From an uncultured Pseudomonadota bacterium (GTDB lineage: Bacteria; Myxococcota_A; UBA796; SXON01), in assembly GCA_903885375.1 (NCBI GenBank), contig CAISIK010000141.1:1-64000 (forward strand): DNA of 64,000 nt, written 5' to 3'. Positions 23,395-32,616 of the stretch are shown piece after piece; the stretch's first letter is position 1, and the number at the start of each line of letters is the position of its first letter. Below the pieces are notes generated by a model that searched no databases, was not told the DNA's origin, and saw nothing but the letters and a program-made list of their open reading frames with translations. The position numbers and the translations under genes are program-made.

Positions 23395-25650
23395 GTGAAG
23401 CTGGTCGGTGCCACCCTCCTGTTGGCCGGTCTGGCCCGCCCGGCCCTGGCGCACTCCCCCCACGATGTGGTCCGCGGTGCCGCGGTGCTGGACGGCGAGG
23501 TGGTGTCCGCCGAGGAGGTGCGGCTCGCGCGCTCCACCGATGACGGCGAAACGTTCCTCCACAGCAACTCGCCGGCCGGAACACCCACCTGCCTCGTGCC
23601 GCTGGCCACCACCGCCCACGCCTTTGTCCTCGTCACCGACGATGGGCAGGCGTTCCGCTCGCTCGATTCCGGCGGCTCCTGGTTGGCGGTGGAGGGTCTG
23701 CACGCCTGGACCTGCGCCCCCGCCCTGCGCGGCGCGCTCGTTGCGGGCCCGGCGGGCCTCGTGCGTGTGCTCGCCGACGGCGGGGAGCCCATCGCGCGGG
23801 CCGGGAGCACGCTGAAGGCGATGGCGGAGGCCCCGTGGGGCGAGGTGGTGGGGGTGACGGCCAAGGGGAGCTGGGCCACGGTGGAGGGGGCGAGCTGGGT
23901 GGAGGGCGCGCCGCTCGGGTACACCGCGGTGGCGGCGGGCGATGGCGTGCTCCTCCGCGCGAGCGGAGCCGGCATCGAGGTGAACGAGGGCACGGGCGAA
24001 TGGCGGTTGGTGAACGACCTCCCCGCCCTCGCGCTGGGCGTCGCCGAGGCGGGTTGGATGGCAGCGGGGGCGGAGGAGGGCGTGCTCCTCTCGCGCGATC
24101 GGGGCGCCAATTGGGAATGGGTGACCGAGGGATTGGAGAAGACGGCGACCGGAGGGGGGGCACCGAAGCCGGGCGCCCCCCACTGGTTCAGCCTCCTCGG
24201 CGATGGTGACACCCTCTGGGCGGGCGCGTGGGAGGGGCTCTACCGTATGCGGTCCGGCGAGTCCGCATGGACCCAGCTCCAACTGCGGGGCCAGCCGATG
24301 ATCCGCGACCTCGCCTGGATCGGCGACGAGCTGCTCCTCGCCGACAACGGCGCGGGACTCCTGCGCGGAACCCCGGGTGAGGATGACTGGGTGGATGCGG
24401 CGCCCGGGCTCGACTGGCCCTGGCTCCGGGCCCTCGTGCCCACGGAGGATGGTGCGGGGCGCTGGTACTTCTCCGGCGGCGTGCTGCTCTACCGCAGCGA
24501 CAACGGCGGCGCGCTCGTCCGGGCGGTGGAGAGCGGGCTGGCCGAGGATGGCGATTGTATCGATGTGGCCCCGCACTACCCGAACGACCCCCACGCATGG
24601 GCCGGCGGCCTCCTCGAGGACGGCACGGGCGCGGTTGCCGAGACCGTCGATGCCGGCGAGACCTGGTCGCCCGTGGCCCTCGAGGGGTGCGCCGACAAAC
24701 CGGCCGCGCTCGCCGGGACCGCCACCGGCGCCTGGGTGGGGTGCGGCTCGGGGGTGTGGTGGGGGCGCGACGGGGCCTTCTCGCCCGTGGCGGTGCTCTC
24801 CGACGGGGTGGGGGCGCTCCTCGACGATGACGGCGGCGTGCTGGCGGGCACGCCGGCGGGGCTCGACCGGGTGGCGCTCGGCGGGGAGGTGGAGCGCATC
24901 TGGGCGGAGGCCAGGGTGGACGCTCTGGCGCGCGAGCCCGATGGGAGCGTGCTCGCCGCCACGTCGCTGGGGCTCGTCCGCTTCCGGGAGGGGGTGGCGA
25001 AGCGGCTCGGGTGGCCCGTGGACGACGTAATCCTCACCCTCTCCGTGAGCGGCACTGGTGCCATCGCCGCGGGGGGCTACGCCGGCGCCTTTGTGTCCGA
25101 CGACGGAGGGGCGAGCTTCAGCTCGGCCTCCGACTGGGACCGCTACGATGACGGCGACACCGCCTTCACCTGGTCCGACGCATGGGTGTGGGAATCCGAC
25201 GACACGGCGAAGACGCACCGGGCGCACGTGGCCTCGACGCCGGGGGCATGGGGACGCTGGCGGGTGTACGGGCGAACGGTGCGGCTGGTGGCGCGCGGGC
25301 AGGGGAGCCTCACGGTGAGGGTGGACGGGGGTGCACCCGAAACGGTGACGGTGGAGACGGCCGACTGGGCGGCCGTTACTTCCTGGGTGATCGACGAGGG
25401 CTGGCATCGGGTGGAGTTCACGCTGGACGCGGGCGAGGTGTGGGTGGACGGCGGGGACCGGTGGCGCACGAACGTCGGCCGCGGGCCCGATGCGACCGAG
25501 GCGCCCGGCGGGGAGTGCGGCTGCGGTCACGGCCCGGCGCGCCCCTCCGGGCTGGTCCTCGCCGCGCTGCTGGCCGGCGCCGAGGCGCGTCGCCGGCGCG
25601 CGACCGGCCCGCGCCCCGCCGCCTCCCCCGAGCGCGCCCCGATGCGGTAG
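23395..25650 (+). CDS. Secreted beta-propeller protein with MYXO-CTERM-like tail
   Basis: 751 aa from GTG 23395. A signal peptide (VKLVGATLLLAGLARPALA) is followed by many Asp-box/BNR-like repeats: RSTDDGETFLHS, RSLDSGGSWLAVEG, LSRDRGANWEWVTEG, RSDNGGALVR, ETVDAGETWSPVAL, VSDDGGASFSSAS. These build a sialidase- or photosystem-assembly-like propeller. The C-terminus GECGCGHGPARP, then LVLAALLAGAEARRRR, looks like a MYXO-CTERM sorting tail: Cys-rich motif, short hydrophobic helix, Arg cluster. The protein is therefore probably displayed on the surface. Ligand or substrate is unknown. Confidence 0.78.
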   Translation: MKLVGATLLLAGLARPALAHSPHDVVRGAAVLDGEVVSAEEVRLARSTDDGETFLHSNSPAGTPTCLVPLATTAHAFVLVTDDGQAFRSLDSGGSWLAVEGLHAWTCAPALRGALVAGPAGLVRVLADGGEPIARAGSTLKAMAEAPWGEVVGVTAKGSWATVEGASWVEGAPLGYTAVAAGDGVLLRASGAGIEVNEGTGEWRLVNDLPALALGVAEAGWMAAGAEEGVLLSRDRGANWEWVTEGLEKTATGGGAPKPGAPHWFSLLGDGDTLWAGAWEGLYRMRSGESAWTQLQLRGQPMIRDLAWIGDELLLADNGAGLLRGTPGEDDWVDAAPGLDWPWLRALVPTEDGAGRWYFSGGVLLYRSDNGGALVRAVESGLAEDGDCIDVAPHYPNDPHAWAGGLLEDGTGAVAETVDAGETWSPVALEGCADKPAALAGTATGAWVGCGSGVWWGRDGAFSPVAVLSDGVGALLDDDGGVLAGTPAGLDRVALGGEVERIWAEARVDALAREPDGSVLAATSLGLVRFREGVAKRLGWPVDDVILTLSVSGTGAIAAGGYAGAFVSDDGGASFSSASDWDRYDDGDTAFTWSDAWVWESDDTAKTHRAHVASTPGAWGRWRVYGRTVRLVARGQGSLTVRVDGGAPETVTVETADWAAVTSWVIDEGWHRVEFTLDAGEVWVDGGDRWRTNVGRGPDATEAPGGECGCGHGPARPSGLVLAALLAGAEARRRRATGPRPAASPERAPMR

Positions 25651-25660
25651 GCTGCGCGCC

Positions 25661-26992
25661 ATGTTCCTCCTCTCCCGCATCACGAACGTCGACGGGGCCA
25701 CCGCCAACGGGCGCACGGCCGCCCACCAGCTCTGGCGGGACCGCGTCTTCGTGGCCACCTGGCTCAGCTACGTGGGCTTCTACTTCTGCCGCAAGCCGTG
25801 GAGCGTGGCGAAGTCGGCGATCGGTCGCGAGGCGGGCTTCGACAGCAACACGCTCGGCCAGATCGGGGCGTCCTACCTCGTGGCCTACGCCATCGGGCAG
25901 TTCCTTGCTTCGGGGATGGGGCCGCGCTTCGGGCCGCGGCTCAACGTGCTCGGGGGGATGGCGCTCTCGATCCTGGCGTGCGTGGCGATGGGGTTCACCC
26001 TCGACGCCACGCTGCTCTTCGGGCTGGCGGCCGTGAACGGGCTCGCCCAGGCCACGGGCTGGTCGGGCAACGTGGGTACGCTCGCCTCCTGGTTCCACAA
26101 GCACGAGCGCGGGCGCGTGATGGGCGTGTGGGCCACCAACTTCACGGTGGGCTCGCTCGCCTCCACCTGGGTCTTGTCCTGGGTGCTGAGCTTCGGCACC
26201 CCGGAGGTGCCGGTGTGGCGGTACGCCTTCTTCGGCGGCGCGGCGGTGCTCACCATGGTGTGGTTCGTGTTCTTCGCCTTCCAGCGCAACCGGCCGGAGG
26301 ACCTCGGCCTCGCCGCGATCGACGATCCGGTGCATCCTGACGGGGGCGAGACCGTCGTCGAGGTGGCCGGTCCCGAGTTCCTCGGGCTCCCGAATTCCGC
26401 CTGGGTGAACCTGCTCCTGGTGTCGGGCTTCTACTTCTTCGCCAAGCTCATTCGCTACGCCGTGTGGTCCTGGGTGCCCTTCTTCCTCAACCGCAACTTC
26501 GGCCTGAGCGACGCCGAGGCCGGCGCCTACTCGACCGCCTTCGACCTCATGGGCATCCCCGGCGTGTGGGTCACCGGCTGGCTCAGCGACCGCTACTTCA
26601 ACAGCCGGCGCGGCGAGATCGCGCTCATCATGATGCTGGCGATGACGGCGTCGTGTGGGGCCCTGCTCCTCTTCGGGCACGTCCACGTCGGCGTCTTTGC
26701 CGTGCTCATCGGGTGCATCGGGTTCACCCTCTACGGGCCCGATGCGCTCCTCACCGGCGCCGGCGCCATGGACATCGGCAGCCGCAAGGCGGCCACGCGG
26801 GCGGCCGGGCTCATCTCGGGCTTCGGCAGCCTCGGCCCGATCGTGCAGGAGCTGTGGATCGGCAAGCGGTACTCCGCGAGCTCGGGCGACCTCGGCCCCG
26901 TGTTCATGCTGTTGTTCGGCAGCGCCGCGCTCGCATGCGTGTTCTGCGCCGGCCTCGTGATCCGCAACCGCCGCGGGGGCAAGGGCGTGTAA
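25661..26992 (+). CDS. MFS organophosphate:phosphate antiporter-like transporter (GlpT/UhpT type)
   Basis: 443 aa from ATG 25661, about 12 membrane helices. The N-terminal FVATWLSYVGFYFCRKPWSVAKSAI block is typical of the OPA subfamily (YxxxYxxRxxxxxA), and is followed by LGQIGASYLVAYAIGQF, NGLAQATGWSGNVGTLASWF and ERGRVMGVWATNFTVGS, again like GlpT, UhpT and PgtP. It probably exchanges a phosphorylated sugar or glycerol phosphate for phosphate in the inner membrane. It starts 10 bp after the preceding gene. Substrate is not deducible. Confidence 0.88.
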   Translation: MFLLSRITNVDGATANGRTAAHQLWRDRVFVATWLSYVGFYFCRKPWSVAKSAIGREAGFDSNTLGQIGASYLVAYAIGQFLASGMGPRFGPRLNVLGGMALSILACVAMGFTLDATLLFGLAAVNGLAQATGWSGNVGTLASWFHKHERGRVMGVWATNFTVGSLASTWVLSWVLSFGTPEVPVWRYAFFGGAAVLTMVWFVFFAFQRNRPEDLGLAAIDDPVHPDGGETVVEVAGPEFLGLPNSAWVNLLLVSGFYFFAKLIRYAVWSWVPFFLNRNFGLSDAEAGAYSTAFDLMGIPGVWVTGWLSDRYFNSRRGEIALIMMLAMTASCGALLLFGHVHVGVFAVLIGCIGFTLYGPDALLTGAGAMDIGSRKAATRAAGLISGFGSLGPIVQELWIGKRYSASSGDLGPVFMLLFGSAALACVFCAGLVIRNRRGGKGV

Positions 26993-27067
26993 AGAGTCGG
27001 GCAGCATTGGCCGCGCGCCGGTCCGCCGGTCCCGCGGCGCGGCCGATAGACGCTACGTTCCGAACCC
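26993..27067. repeat. GC-rich inverted repeat between MFS and SGNH genes
   Basis: GGCCGCGC (27009-27016) and GCGCGGCC (27037-27044) can pair around a 20 nt loop. There is no T tract after it, so it is at best a weak or Rho-assisted pause site rather than a standard terminator. Confidence 0.3.
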
Positions 27068-28294
27068 ATGGCGCGCGCCCGCAGAACCACCCGGACCAGC
27101 CTCCGCTTCCGGATCGTGGCTTCCGCGGGCGTGCTGCTGGGCGCGCTGATGATCGGGGAAGGGGCGGCGCGGGTGGTGGGGCCGACGGCGATCGGTTTTC
27201 GCGGCGGCGATCCGGGGGCAACCCTGATGGTACCGCACCCCACCCGCCTGTGGGCGCTGGGGCCGGGCCCCCGGCAGAACGCGGGCATCACCGCGATGAT
27301 CGCCGAGAACGGATTGCGTGGAACGATGCCGGAGGGGTCGCGGGCGGAGGGGGAGGAGCGCGTGCTGGTGCTCGGGGACTCGAGCTTCTTCGGGCATGGC
27401 ATCCCCGACGAGGCCACCATCGCCGTGCAGATGCAGGCGCGCTTGCGGGAGGGCGGGGTGAACGCCACCGTGATCAACGGCGGCACGCCGGGGTACAGCA
27501 CCGAGCAGTCCCTGCGCCTGCTCGACGAGGAAGGTTGGCAGCTTGAGCCCACCCTGCTGCTCGTCTGCAACCTGTGGAGCGACAACAACACCGACGGTTT
27601 TCGCGACCGCGACCTCCTCCGCACCGCCGACGTGCAGCGCGACAACCCGCTCATGCGCTCCTCGCTGGTGGGGCTCGTGGCCGGCTGGCTGGACCGCGCG
27701 CGCGGGGGCACCGGCGCCCACCTCGTGACCTGGACGCGGACCAGCGAGTGGCCGGAGGCGCGCGAGCGCCGCGTCCCGCTCCAGGACTACGCAGCCAACC
27801 TCGACCTCATGGCCCGCCTCGCCCGCGAACACGGCGCCGGCGTGGCTTTCCTCGCGCCCGCCAACCAGGGCCTCGTGGACGACCACTTCAAGGAGGGGGC
27901 CGGTTGGGACCCCTACTTTGCCGCGCAGGCGAAGGTCGCGGAGTGGCACGGCGCGCCGGTGGTGTCGATGAAGAAGGCGTTGCAGGAGGATGGCCTCGAC
28001 ACGCCGGCCGACTTCGTGGACGTGATGCACCCCTCGGCCGCGGGGGCCCTCGCGGTGGCGCAGGAGGCGGTCAATGTCCTGCAGGCCGCGGGCTGGCCGC
28101 AGAACCGCCTCCTCGCGAAGGGCGAGCCCTTCGACACCTCCGGCCTGGTTGACGACCGCCGCTTCGCAAACGGCGGGCAACCCCCGCAGTTCTCGCCGCA
28201 GGCCCAGCTCTTCCCGCTCGACCTCCCCGACGCGGGCGGCGGCGCGGGCGACCCGGGCGCCACCCAGGGCGCCCCCTCGGCGCCGGGGAGGTAG
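27068..28294 (+). CDS. Membrane-anchored SGNH/GDSL hydrolase
   Basis: 408 aa. A basic N-terminus and one span (about 14-33) lead to an SGNH domain: RVLVLGDSSFFGHGI with the nucleophile in GDSS (103-106), NGGTPGYSTEQSLRLL (block II Gly), LLLVCNLWSDNNTDGF (block III Asn) and DFVDVMHPSAAGALAVA (Asp-His dyad). The family includes esterases and O-acetyl or acyl transferases acting on polysaccharides and lipids. The tail is rich in Pro, Gly and Ala. It probably acts in the periplasm on cell-envelope glycans; the substrate is unknown. Confidence 0.85.
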   Translation: MARARRTTRTSLRFRIVASAGVLLGALMIGEGAARVVGPTAIGFRGGDPGATLMVPHPTRLWALGPGPRQNAGITAMIAENGLRGTMPEGSRAEGEERVLVLGDSSFFGHGIPDEATIAVQMQARLREGGVNATVINGGTPGYSTEQSLRLLDEEGWQLEPTLLLVCNLWSDNNTDGFRDRDLLRTADVQRDNPLMRSSLVGLVAGWLDRARGGTGAHLVTWTRTSEWPEARERRVPLQDYAANLDLMARLAREHGAGVAFLAPANQGLVDDHFKEGAGWDPYFAAQAKVAEWHGAPVVSMKKALQEDGLDTPADFVDVMHPSAAGALAVAQEAVNVLQAAGWPQNRLLAKGEPFDTSGLVDDRRFANGGQPPQFSPQAQLFPLDLPDAGGGAGDPGATQGAPSAPGR

Positions 28295-28295
28295 C

Positions 28296-28799
28296 CTACT
28301 CCTCGGGCTTTTCGGCCACGGTCAGCCAGAGGTAGTTCGCCGAGCCGGCCACGCCGAGCTCGAGCGTGCTGAGCGGCATCCACACCCCGGCCTCGTTGGT
28401 CACCGTCATGTAGTGCACCCCCACGAGCGCCACCGCGCTGTACTCGGCGCCCTGGTAGGTGCCGAGCAGGTCGGTGCCGGGGATGAGGTTGTCGTCGGGC
28501 TCCTGGATGCCATCGACCACCCAGAGGAGCGGGAGATCGATGAAGCCCCACCCGCCGGCGAGGTCCAGCATGAGGCCGAGGCGGGGGCCGGTCAGCGAGA
28601 CGGGAACCTCCAGCATTTCGCCCTCGGCGGTGGCCACTTCGAGGGTGGCTTCCCCCGTCTCCACCCCCACCACCGCGCCCACCCGGAAGAGGGACACGTC
28701 GGTGATCGAGGCCTCGATGACGTCCACCCCGTCGAGGCGGCTGCCTTCCGCGCAGCCCGCGAGGGCCGCAGGGAGGAGGAGGATCGCCGCGCGGGTCAT
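28296..28799 (-). CDS. Small lipoprotein of unknown function
   Basis: 167 aa. A typical type II signal (MTRAAILLLPAALAGCAEG) is followed by a strand-rich domain (VDVIEASITDVSLFRVGAVV, ATLEVATAEGEMLEVPVSL, YSAVALVGVHYMTVTNEAGV). I do not recognise the family. The ATG at 28799 overlaps the stop of the upstream membrane SGNH gene (ATGA). It is the third gene of a coupled operon with the sulfatase-fold gene (30904-32559) and the membrane SGNH gene, so it probably serves the same envelope process. Confidence 0.75.
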   Translation of the reverse strand: MTRAAILLLPAALAGCAEGSRLDGVDVIEASITDVSLFRVGAVVGVETGEATLEVATAEGEMLEVPVSLTGPRLGLMLDLAGGWGFIDLPLLWVVDGIQEPDDNLIPGTDLLGTYQGAEYSAVALVGVHYMTVTNEAGVWMPLSTLELGVAGSANYLWLTVAEKPEE

Positions 28800-30904
28800 T
28801 CCGCTCGCTCTATCGCGACGACGACGGGCGCGAGCCCCTGCGCGAGGGCCGTGGCGCCTTCGGGGGTGAGGTGGTTTCGATCGGCGAGGAGCGTCGCGGC
28901 GCCGGGCCCCAGGGCTTCGGCGGGGTTGACGTACGTGGCGGCCGGGGAGGTGGCCGCCACCCGCGCGAGCATCTCCGCGTAGGGGCGGAGCGCCGGGGCA
29001 AACGTGTTGGTGGCGAGCTCGGGCACGAGGAGGCTGTGGGCCCCCGCGGTACCCGCCGCCGCGATCACCCGCCGGACGTTCGCCTCCGCATCCTCCACCG
29101 GCACCGCCGGCACGAGCGGGCGCGGGTCGCTCCCGCGCAGCAGGAGGGCGGCCGCGGTGAGCAGCCGCGACTCGGCCGCCATCGCGGCGAGCCGGCCGGT
29201 GGCGGCGGACCGCGCTTCCAGCGCCTCGTGCCGCTGGCGCCGGGTGAGGGGACTGTCCACGGTGAGGAGGTCGTTCACGCCGAGGTAGAGCACCACCACG
29301 TCGGGGGGGAGGGCGGCGAGGGTGGCCTCGGCGGCCTCCGCGATGTCGAAGCTGTCGCGGCCGCTGTCGCCGTAGTTCAGCGAGCGCACCGCGAGGCCCT
29401 GGGCGCAGAGGGTTTCGTGCAGGCGGGCGGGGAAGAAGGCGTCGGGCCGGCCGCGGAACTGCCAGGCGCCGCCGGTGGAGCTGCCCCCGAAGGAGACGAC
29501 CACGAGGGGGTCGCCGGCGCCGCAGCGCTGGTCGGAGAAGGGCGTGAAGGCCGAGTGCGCCGTGGGCGCTCCGATGGAGGCCCCGGTGAGGCTCTCGGCG
29601 CTCCACGCGCTGCGGAGCGGCCCCACGCGCGCGAGGGCTTCGGCGGCCACCGGGGAGAGCAGCCCGAGCACGAGGAGCCCGTTCACACCGGCGCCGGCCG
29701 CACCCCGCTTCAACAATAGAGGGGCATCCTGCACGATGCCCAGCGCACGCCAGGCGAGCGCCAGCGGCAGGCCAGCGCCGAGGCCGAACGCGGCGGCCAC
29801 CAGCCCCGCGGGAAGATCCCGCCACCAGGCTGCACCCGGCGGCAGGTTCGCGGCCCGCGCCACCCGCCACGGCACCGCCGCCGCGAGCGCTGCGGCGCAC
29901 ACGAGGCCCCCCCCCTCCAGATCGAAGGACCGGGTGGCCGCGAGCACGAGCGCGGCGGTCACGGCCAGCCGCACCGGGGCCGGCGGGGCCGGGCGCTCCT
30001 GCGAGGCTTCCAGCGCATCGGTGAGCAGGAGGATGCCGGCGGTGCCGGGGAGGAGCGACAGCGCCAGCGCCAGTCGGCGCACCGTGCCCACGTCGATGCC
30101 GACGAGGCGCGTGGCCTCGAGCCACGAGGCCCACTCGCCGTAGCGGGTGGCCAGCACCCAGGCGGGCAGCAGCAGGCTCAGCCCCACGACGACCCGGCCG
30201 AAGGGGGTTCCGCCGCGGCGCTGGATCGCCGCGGCGAAGGCCGCGGCGGCCGCGGCGGCCAAGAGCGCCCAGCCGAGCCGCCCGAGGGGGGTGGGGCGGG
30301 AGCGGAAGCTGTCCTCGAGGAGGATGGCGCCGCCCGCGCCCCGCAGGGTGATCCCTGCGAGGCGGGCGGTGCCCTCGGGGGCGAGGTCGGCGAAGGGAGT
30401 GCTGGCGCCGAGCGCGGTGCCATCGGCGAAGGCCTGGCCCTCACCAAACTGGATGCGCGCCACCCCGGGAGTGGCCCAGGGCACCGTGCCCGCGCGTGGC
30501 GCCACCGCGCCCTCCCACTTCAGCGTGCCGAGCGTGGCGGGCCCGCCGCCTGCGGTGCGGCCGGTGAAGCTGATCGGCGGACTGCCCGCAGCGAAGCGCA
30601 ACTCGAGCTCGGTGAGCTCCGGCCGGTTGAAGGTGAGGCGTTCGGCGAGGCCGAACGCGCGGGGCTGCAGGATGAGCTCCCCGTCGGCGATCCCGCTCCA
30701 GGCGGCCTGCGCGAAGTCGCCGCCGGCCGCGGCGGCGCCGGGCACCCAGAGGGTGTACCGGTCGGGGTCGAGGGGGGTGCGGCCGGAGGTGCGCTCCGTG
30801 AGCCAGGGGGCCTGCCAGGCCGCGAGCGCGCCGGCGAGGAGGGCGGCCAGCGCCGTCCAGGGCGCCGTTCCCTGCTTGCGGGCGGAGCTCCGGCGCCGCC
30901 GCAT
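28796..30904 (-). CDS. Polytopic membrane protein with C-terminal SGNH hydrolase domain
   Basis: 702 aa. An N-terminal anchor (ALAALLAGALAAW) and a periplasmic strand-rich region (about 40-200) precede several membrane helices (about 205-440). The C-terminal SGNH-like domain (about 470-700) shows LVVVSFGGSSTGGAWQFRG, where GGSS replaces GDSS, LNYGDSGRDSFDIAEAA, VVLYLGVNDLLT (block III GxND) and LADRNHLTPEGATAL (Asp-His). The arrangement recalls acyltransferases that move acyl groups across a membrane to an SGNH domain, but the helices are not recognisably acyltransferase-3. Its start overlaps the sulfatase-like stop (TGATG). Confidence 0.78.
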   Translation of the reverse strand: MRRRRSSARKQGTAPWTALAALLAGALAAWQAPWLTERTSGRTPLDPDRYTLWVPGAAAAGGDFAQAAWSGIADGELILQPRAFGLAERLTFNRPELTELELRFAAGSPPISFTGRTAGGGPATLGTLKWEGAVAPRAGTVPWATPGVARIQFGEGQAFADGTALGASTPFADLAPEGTARLAGITLRGAGGAILLEDSFRSRPTPLGRLGWALLAAAAAAAFAAAIQRRGGTPFGRVVVGLSLLLPAWVLATRYGEWASWLEATRLVGIDVGTVRRLALALSLLPGTAGILLLTDALEASQERPAPPAPVRLAVTAALVLAATRSFDLEGGGLVCAAALAAAVPWRVARAANLPPGAAWWRDLPAGLVAAAFGLGAGLPLALAWRALGIVQDAPLLLKRGAAGAGVNGLLVLGLLSPVAAEALARVGPLRSAWSAESLTGASIGAPTAHSAFTPFSDQRCGAGDPLVVVSFGGSSTGGAWQFRGRPDAFFPARLHETLCAQGLAVRSLNYGDSGRDSFDIAEAAEATLAALPPDVVVLYLGVNDLLTVDSPLTRRQRHEALEARSAATGRLAAMAAESRLLTAAALLLRGSDPRPLVPAVPVEDAEANVRRVIAAAGTAGAHSLLVPELATNTFAPALRPYAEMLARVAATSPAATYVNPAEALGPGAATLLADRNHLTPEGATALAQGLAPVVVAIERAE

Positions 30905-32559
30905 CAGAACTTGTAGCCGTTCTTGTGGAGCTCCTCGACGTAGGCCGGGTCGAGCTCGAGGGTGCGGGCCTCCGCGCCGTTGGCCACGCGGAACTTCTCC
31001 CAACGGGCGGCGAGGTCGGCCACGATGTCGGGGTGGAGGGCAGCCACGTTGCGGTTTTGGAGGGGGTCCTCCCCGAGGTTGAAGAGGCAGGTGCCCGGCG
31101 CGCCGGGGGCCCGGGGGCCGGCGCTGCCGCAGCCCGGGTCCTGCTGCAGAAGCGCCCACGGCGGCGCGATGACCGCGCCCCGCGGCGGGCCTTCGCCGCG
31201 CCACGTGACGCCGCCCTCCACCAGCGTGGTGGTGCGGATGCTCTCGGCCTTGCCGGTGAACAGCGGCAGCATGGAGGCGCCGTTCACGCCGGCCGGGGCC
31301 ACGGCACCCACGGCGTCGAGCACGGTGGGGAGCACATCCACCTGGCTCACGAGCGCGTCGGTCGGTCGGCCTGGCAGGCCCGGCACCCGGATCAGCATCG
31401 GGATGTGCACGACACCGTCGTAGTAGGCATCGCCGTGAAGGAGCTCGCCGTGGTCGTCGAGGCTCTCGCCGTGGTCGGCGAGCACGACGAGCACAGTGCG
31501 GTCGAGCCGGCCGCGTGCTTCGAGCGCGGCCCCGAGCACCGCGAAGTCCGCGTCGGTGCGGGCCACCGCCTCGGCGTACCGCTTCCGCCACACGGCCACG
31601 CCCTCGGCGCCCGCCGCCCGCACGCCGGCCGCCACCGGGTCGCCATCGGCCACGTTGACGACGCCGCGCTGCGCCGTGCCGCCTGCGATGCCCGGCATCG
31701 CCGCTGCCGAGCCAGCGGACACGCGGTCGGCGTTGAAGAGCAGGGTGCTCACGCCGGTGGGGTCGGTCGGGTCATCCGCGATCACGAAGGGGTAGTGCGC
31801 GCTCCGGGTGTGGAACATCGCGAAGATGGGCGTGTCGGTGGGTTGCGCCGTGATCCACGCCGCGGCGGGCGCGGCGCTCTCGCCGGGCGTGCCGGTGCCG
31901 GCCTGGCTGTTGCGGCCGTCGGGCGTGCCGCGCGGCGGGGCGAGGATTTCCATGCGCTGGAAGCCGCGGTCGAGCCCGTAGTCGGGCCGGAATCCGCTCG
32001 GCGCGTCGGTGGTGAAGCCGCCGGTGCGGTACCCGTACACGCCGAGCACCTCGGGGAGCGTGGGCACATCGGCCACGAGGCCCTTGTCCCACCCGGTCAC
32101 CCCGGTGGCGCTGCCGAACCGCCCCGTGAGGATGGCGGTGAGGCTGGCGAGCGTGAAGTTGCTGGCCGACCAGGCCGAGTTCATCTGCCACGCGCCGGCC
32201 GTGAGGCGATCCATCGCCGGGGTGAGGGAGCCGCCCTCCCGCCAGGCGCCGGTGTGGTCGCGCCGGAGCGAGCACACGGTGACGATCACCACGTCGCAGC
32301 CGGGGCAGATCGCCTCGTGGTCGGCGGCGGCATCGGGGGCGGGGGCGGGTTTTTCCCAGGTGCCCGTCCCCCGCGCGGTCACGCGGGCGGCGGTCTCGGG
32401 AGCGGGGCTTGGGGTGCCGGTGGCGGCGGCGGGCGGGGACCCCGGCGCGGGCTGTGCATTGGCCCCCCCAAGGGCCTTCCAGAGGCCGAACCCGAACAGC
32501 CCCGCGCCACCCGCGGCGAGCGCGAGGAGCACGGCAGGAACGGGCGCGGACCGCGGCAT
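30904..32559 (-). CDS. Sulfatase-fold (alkaline phosphatase superfamily) membrane-anchored protein
   Basis: 551 aa. An N-terminal anchor (VLLALAAGGAGLFGFGLW) and a Pro/Ala linker precede a sulfatase-like domain: VVIVTVCSLRRDHTGAW, SASNFTLASLTAILTGRFGS, TLPEVLGVYGYRTGGFT, FHTRSAHYPFVI, VLVVLADHGESLDDHGELLHG and VHIPMLIRVPG. In standard sulfatases the first metal-binding motif is D-x-LRxDH; here Cys-Ser replaces the Asp. The nucleophile site CxPSR is not seen, with Thr/Ser in SNFTLAS instead. It could be a phosphodiesterase, phosphoglycerol transferase or altered hydrolase. First gene of a coupled three-gene operon. Confidence 0.8.
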   Translation of the reverse strand: MPRSAPVPAVLLALAAGGAGLFGFGLWKALGGANAQPAPGSPPAAATGTPSPAPETAARVTARGTGTWEKPAPAPDAAADHEAICPGCDVVIVTVCSLRRDHTGAWREGGSLTPAMDRLTAGAWQMNSAWSASNFTLASLTAILTGRFGSATGVTGWDKGLVADVPTLPEVLGVYGYRTGGFTTDAPSGFRPDYGLDRGFQRMEILAPPRGTPDGRNSQAGTGTPGESAAPAAAWITAQPTDTPIFAMFHTRSAHYPFVIADDPTDPTGVSTLLFNADRVSAGSAAAMPGIAGGTAQRGVVNVADGDPVAAGVRAAGAEGVAVWRKRYAEAVARTDADFAVLGAALEARGRLDRTVLVVLADHGESLDDHGELLHGDAYYDGVVHIPMLIRVPGLPGRPTDALVSQVDVLPTVLDAVGAVAPAGVNGASMLPLFTGKAESIRTTTLVEGGVTWRGEGPPRGAVIAPPWALLQQDPGCGSAGPRAPGAPGTCLFNLGEDPLQNRNVAALHPDIVADLAARWEKFRVANGAEARTLELDPAYVEELHKNGYKF

Positions 32560-32616
32560 CCCCGCTCGGATATCCCGCTCGACCGGATAAGCTGCCCTTC
32601 TGGGAGTTGCTCAACC

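Noticed and set aside
27009-27044. Hairpin after the MFS gene as a terminator
   Set aside because: The stem is good but the loop is 20 nt and no T tract follows on either strand.
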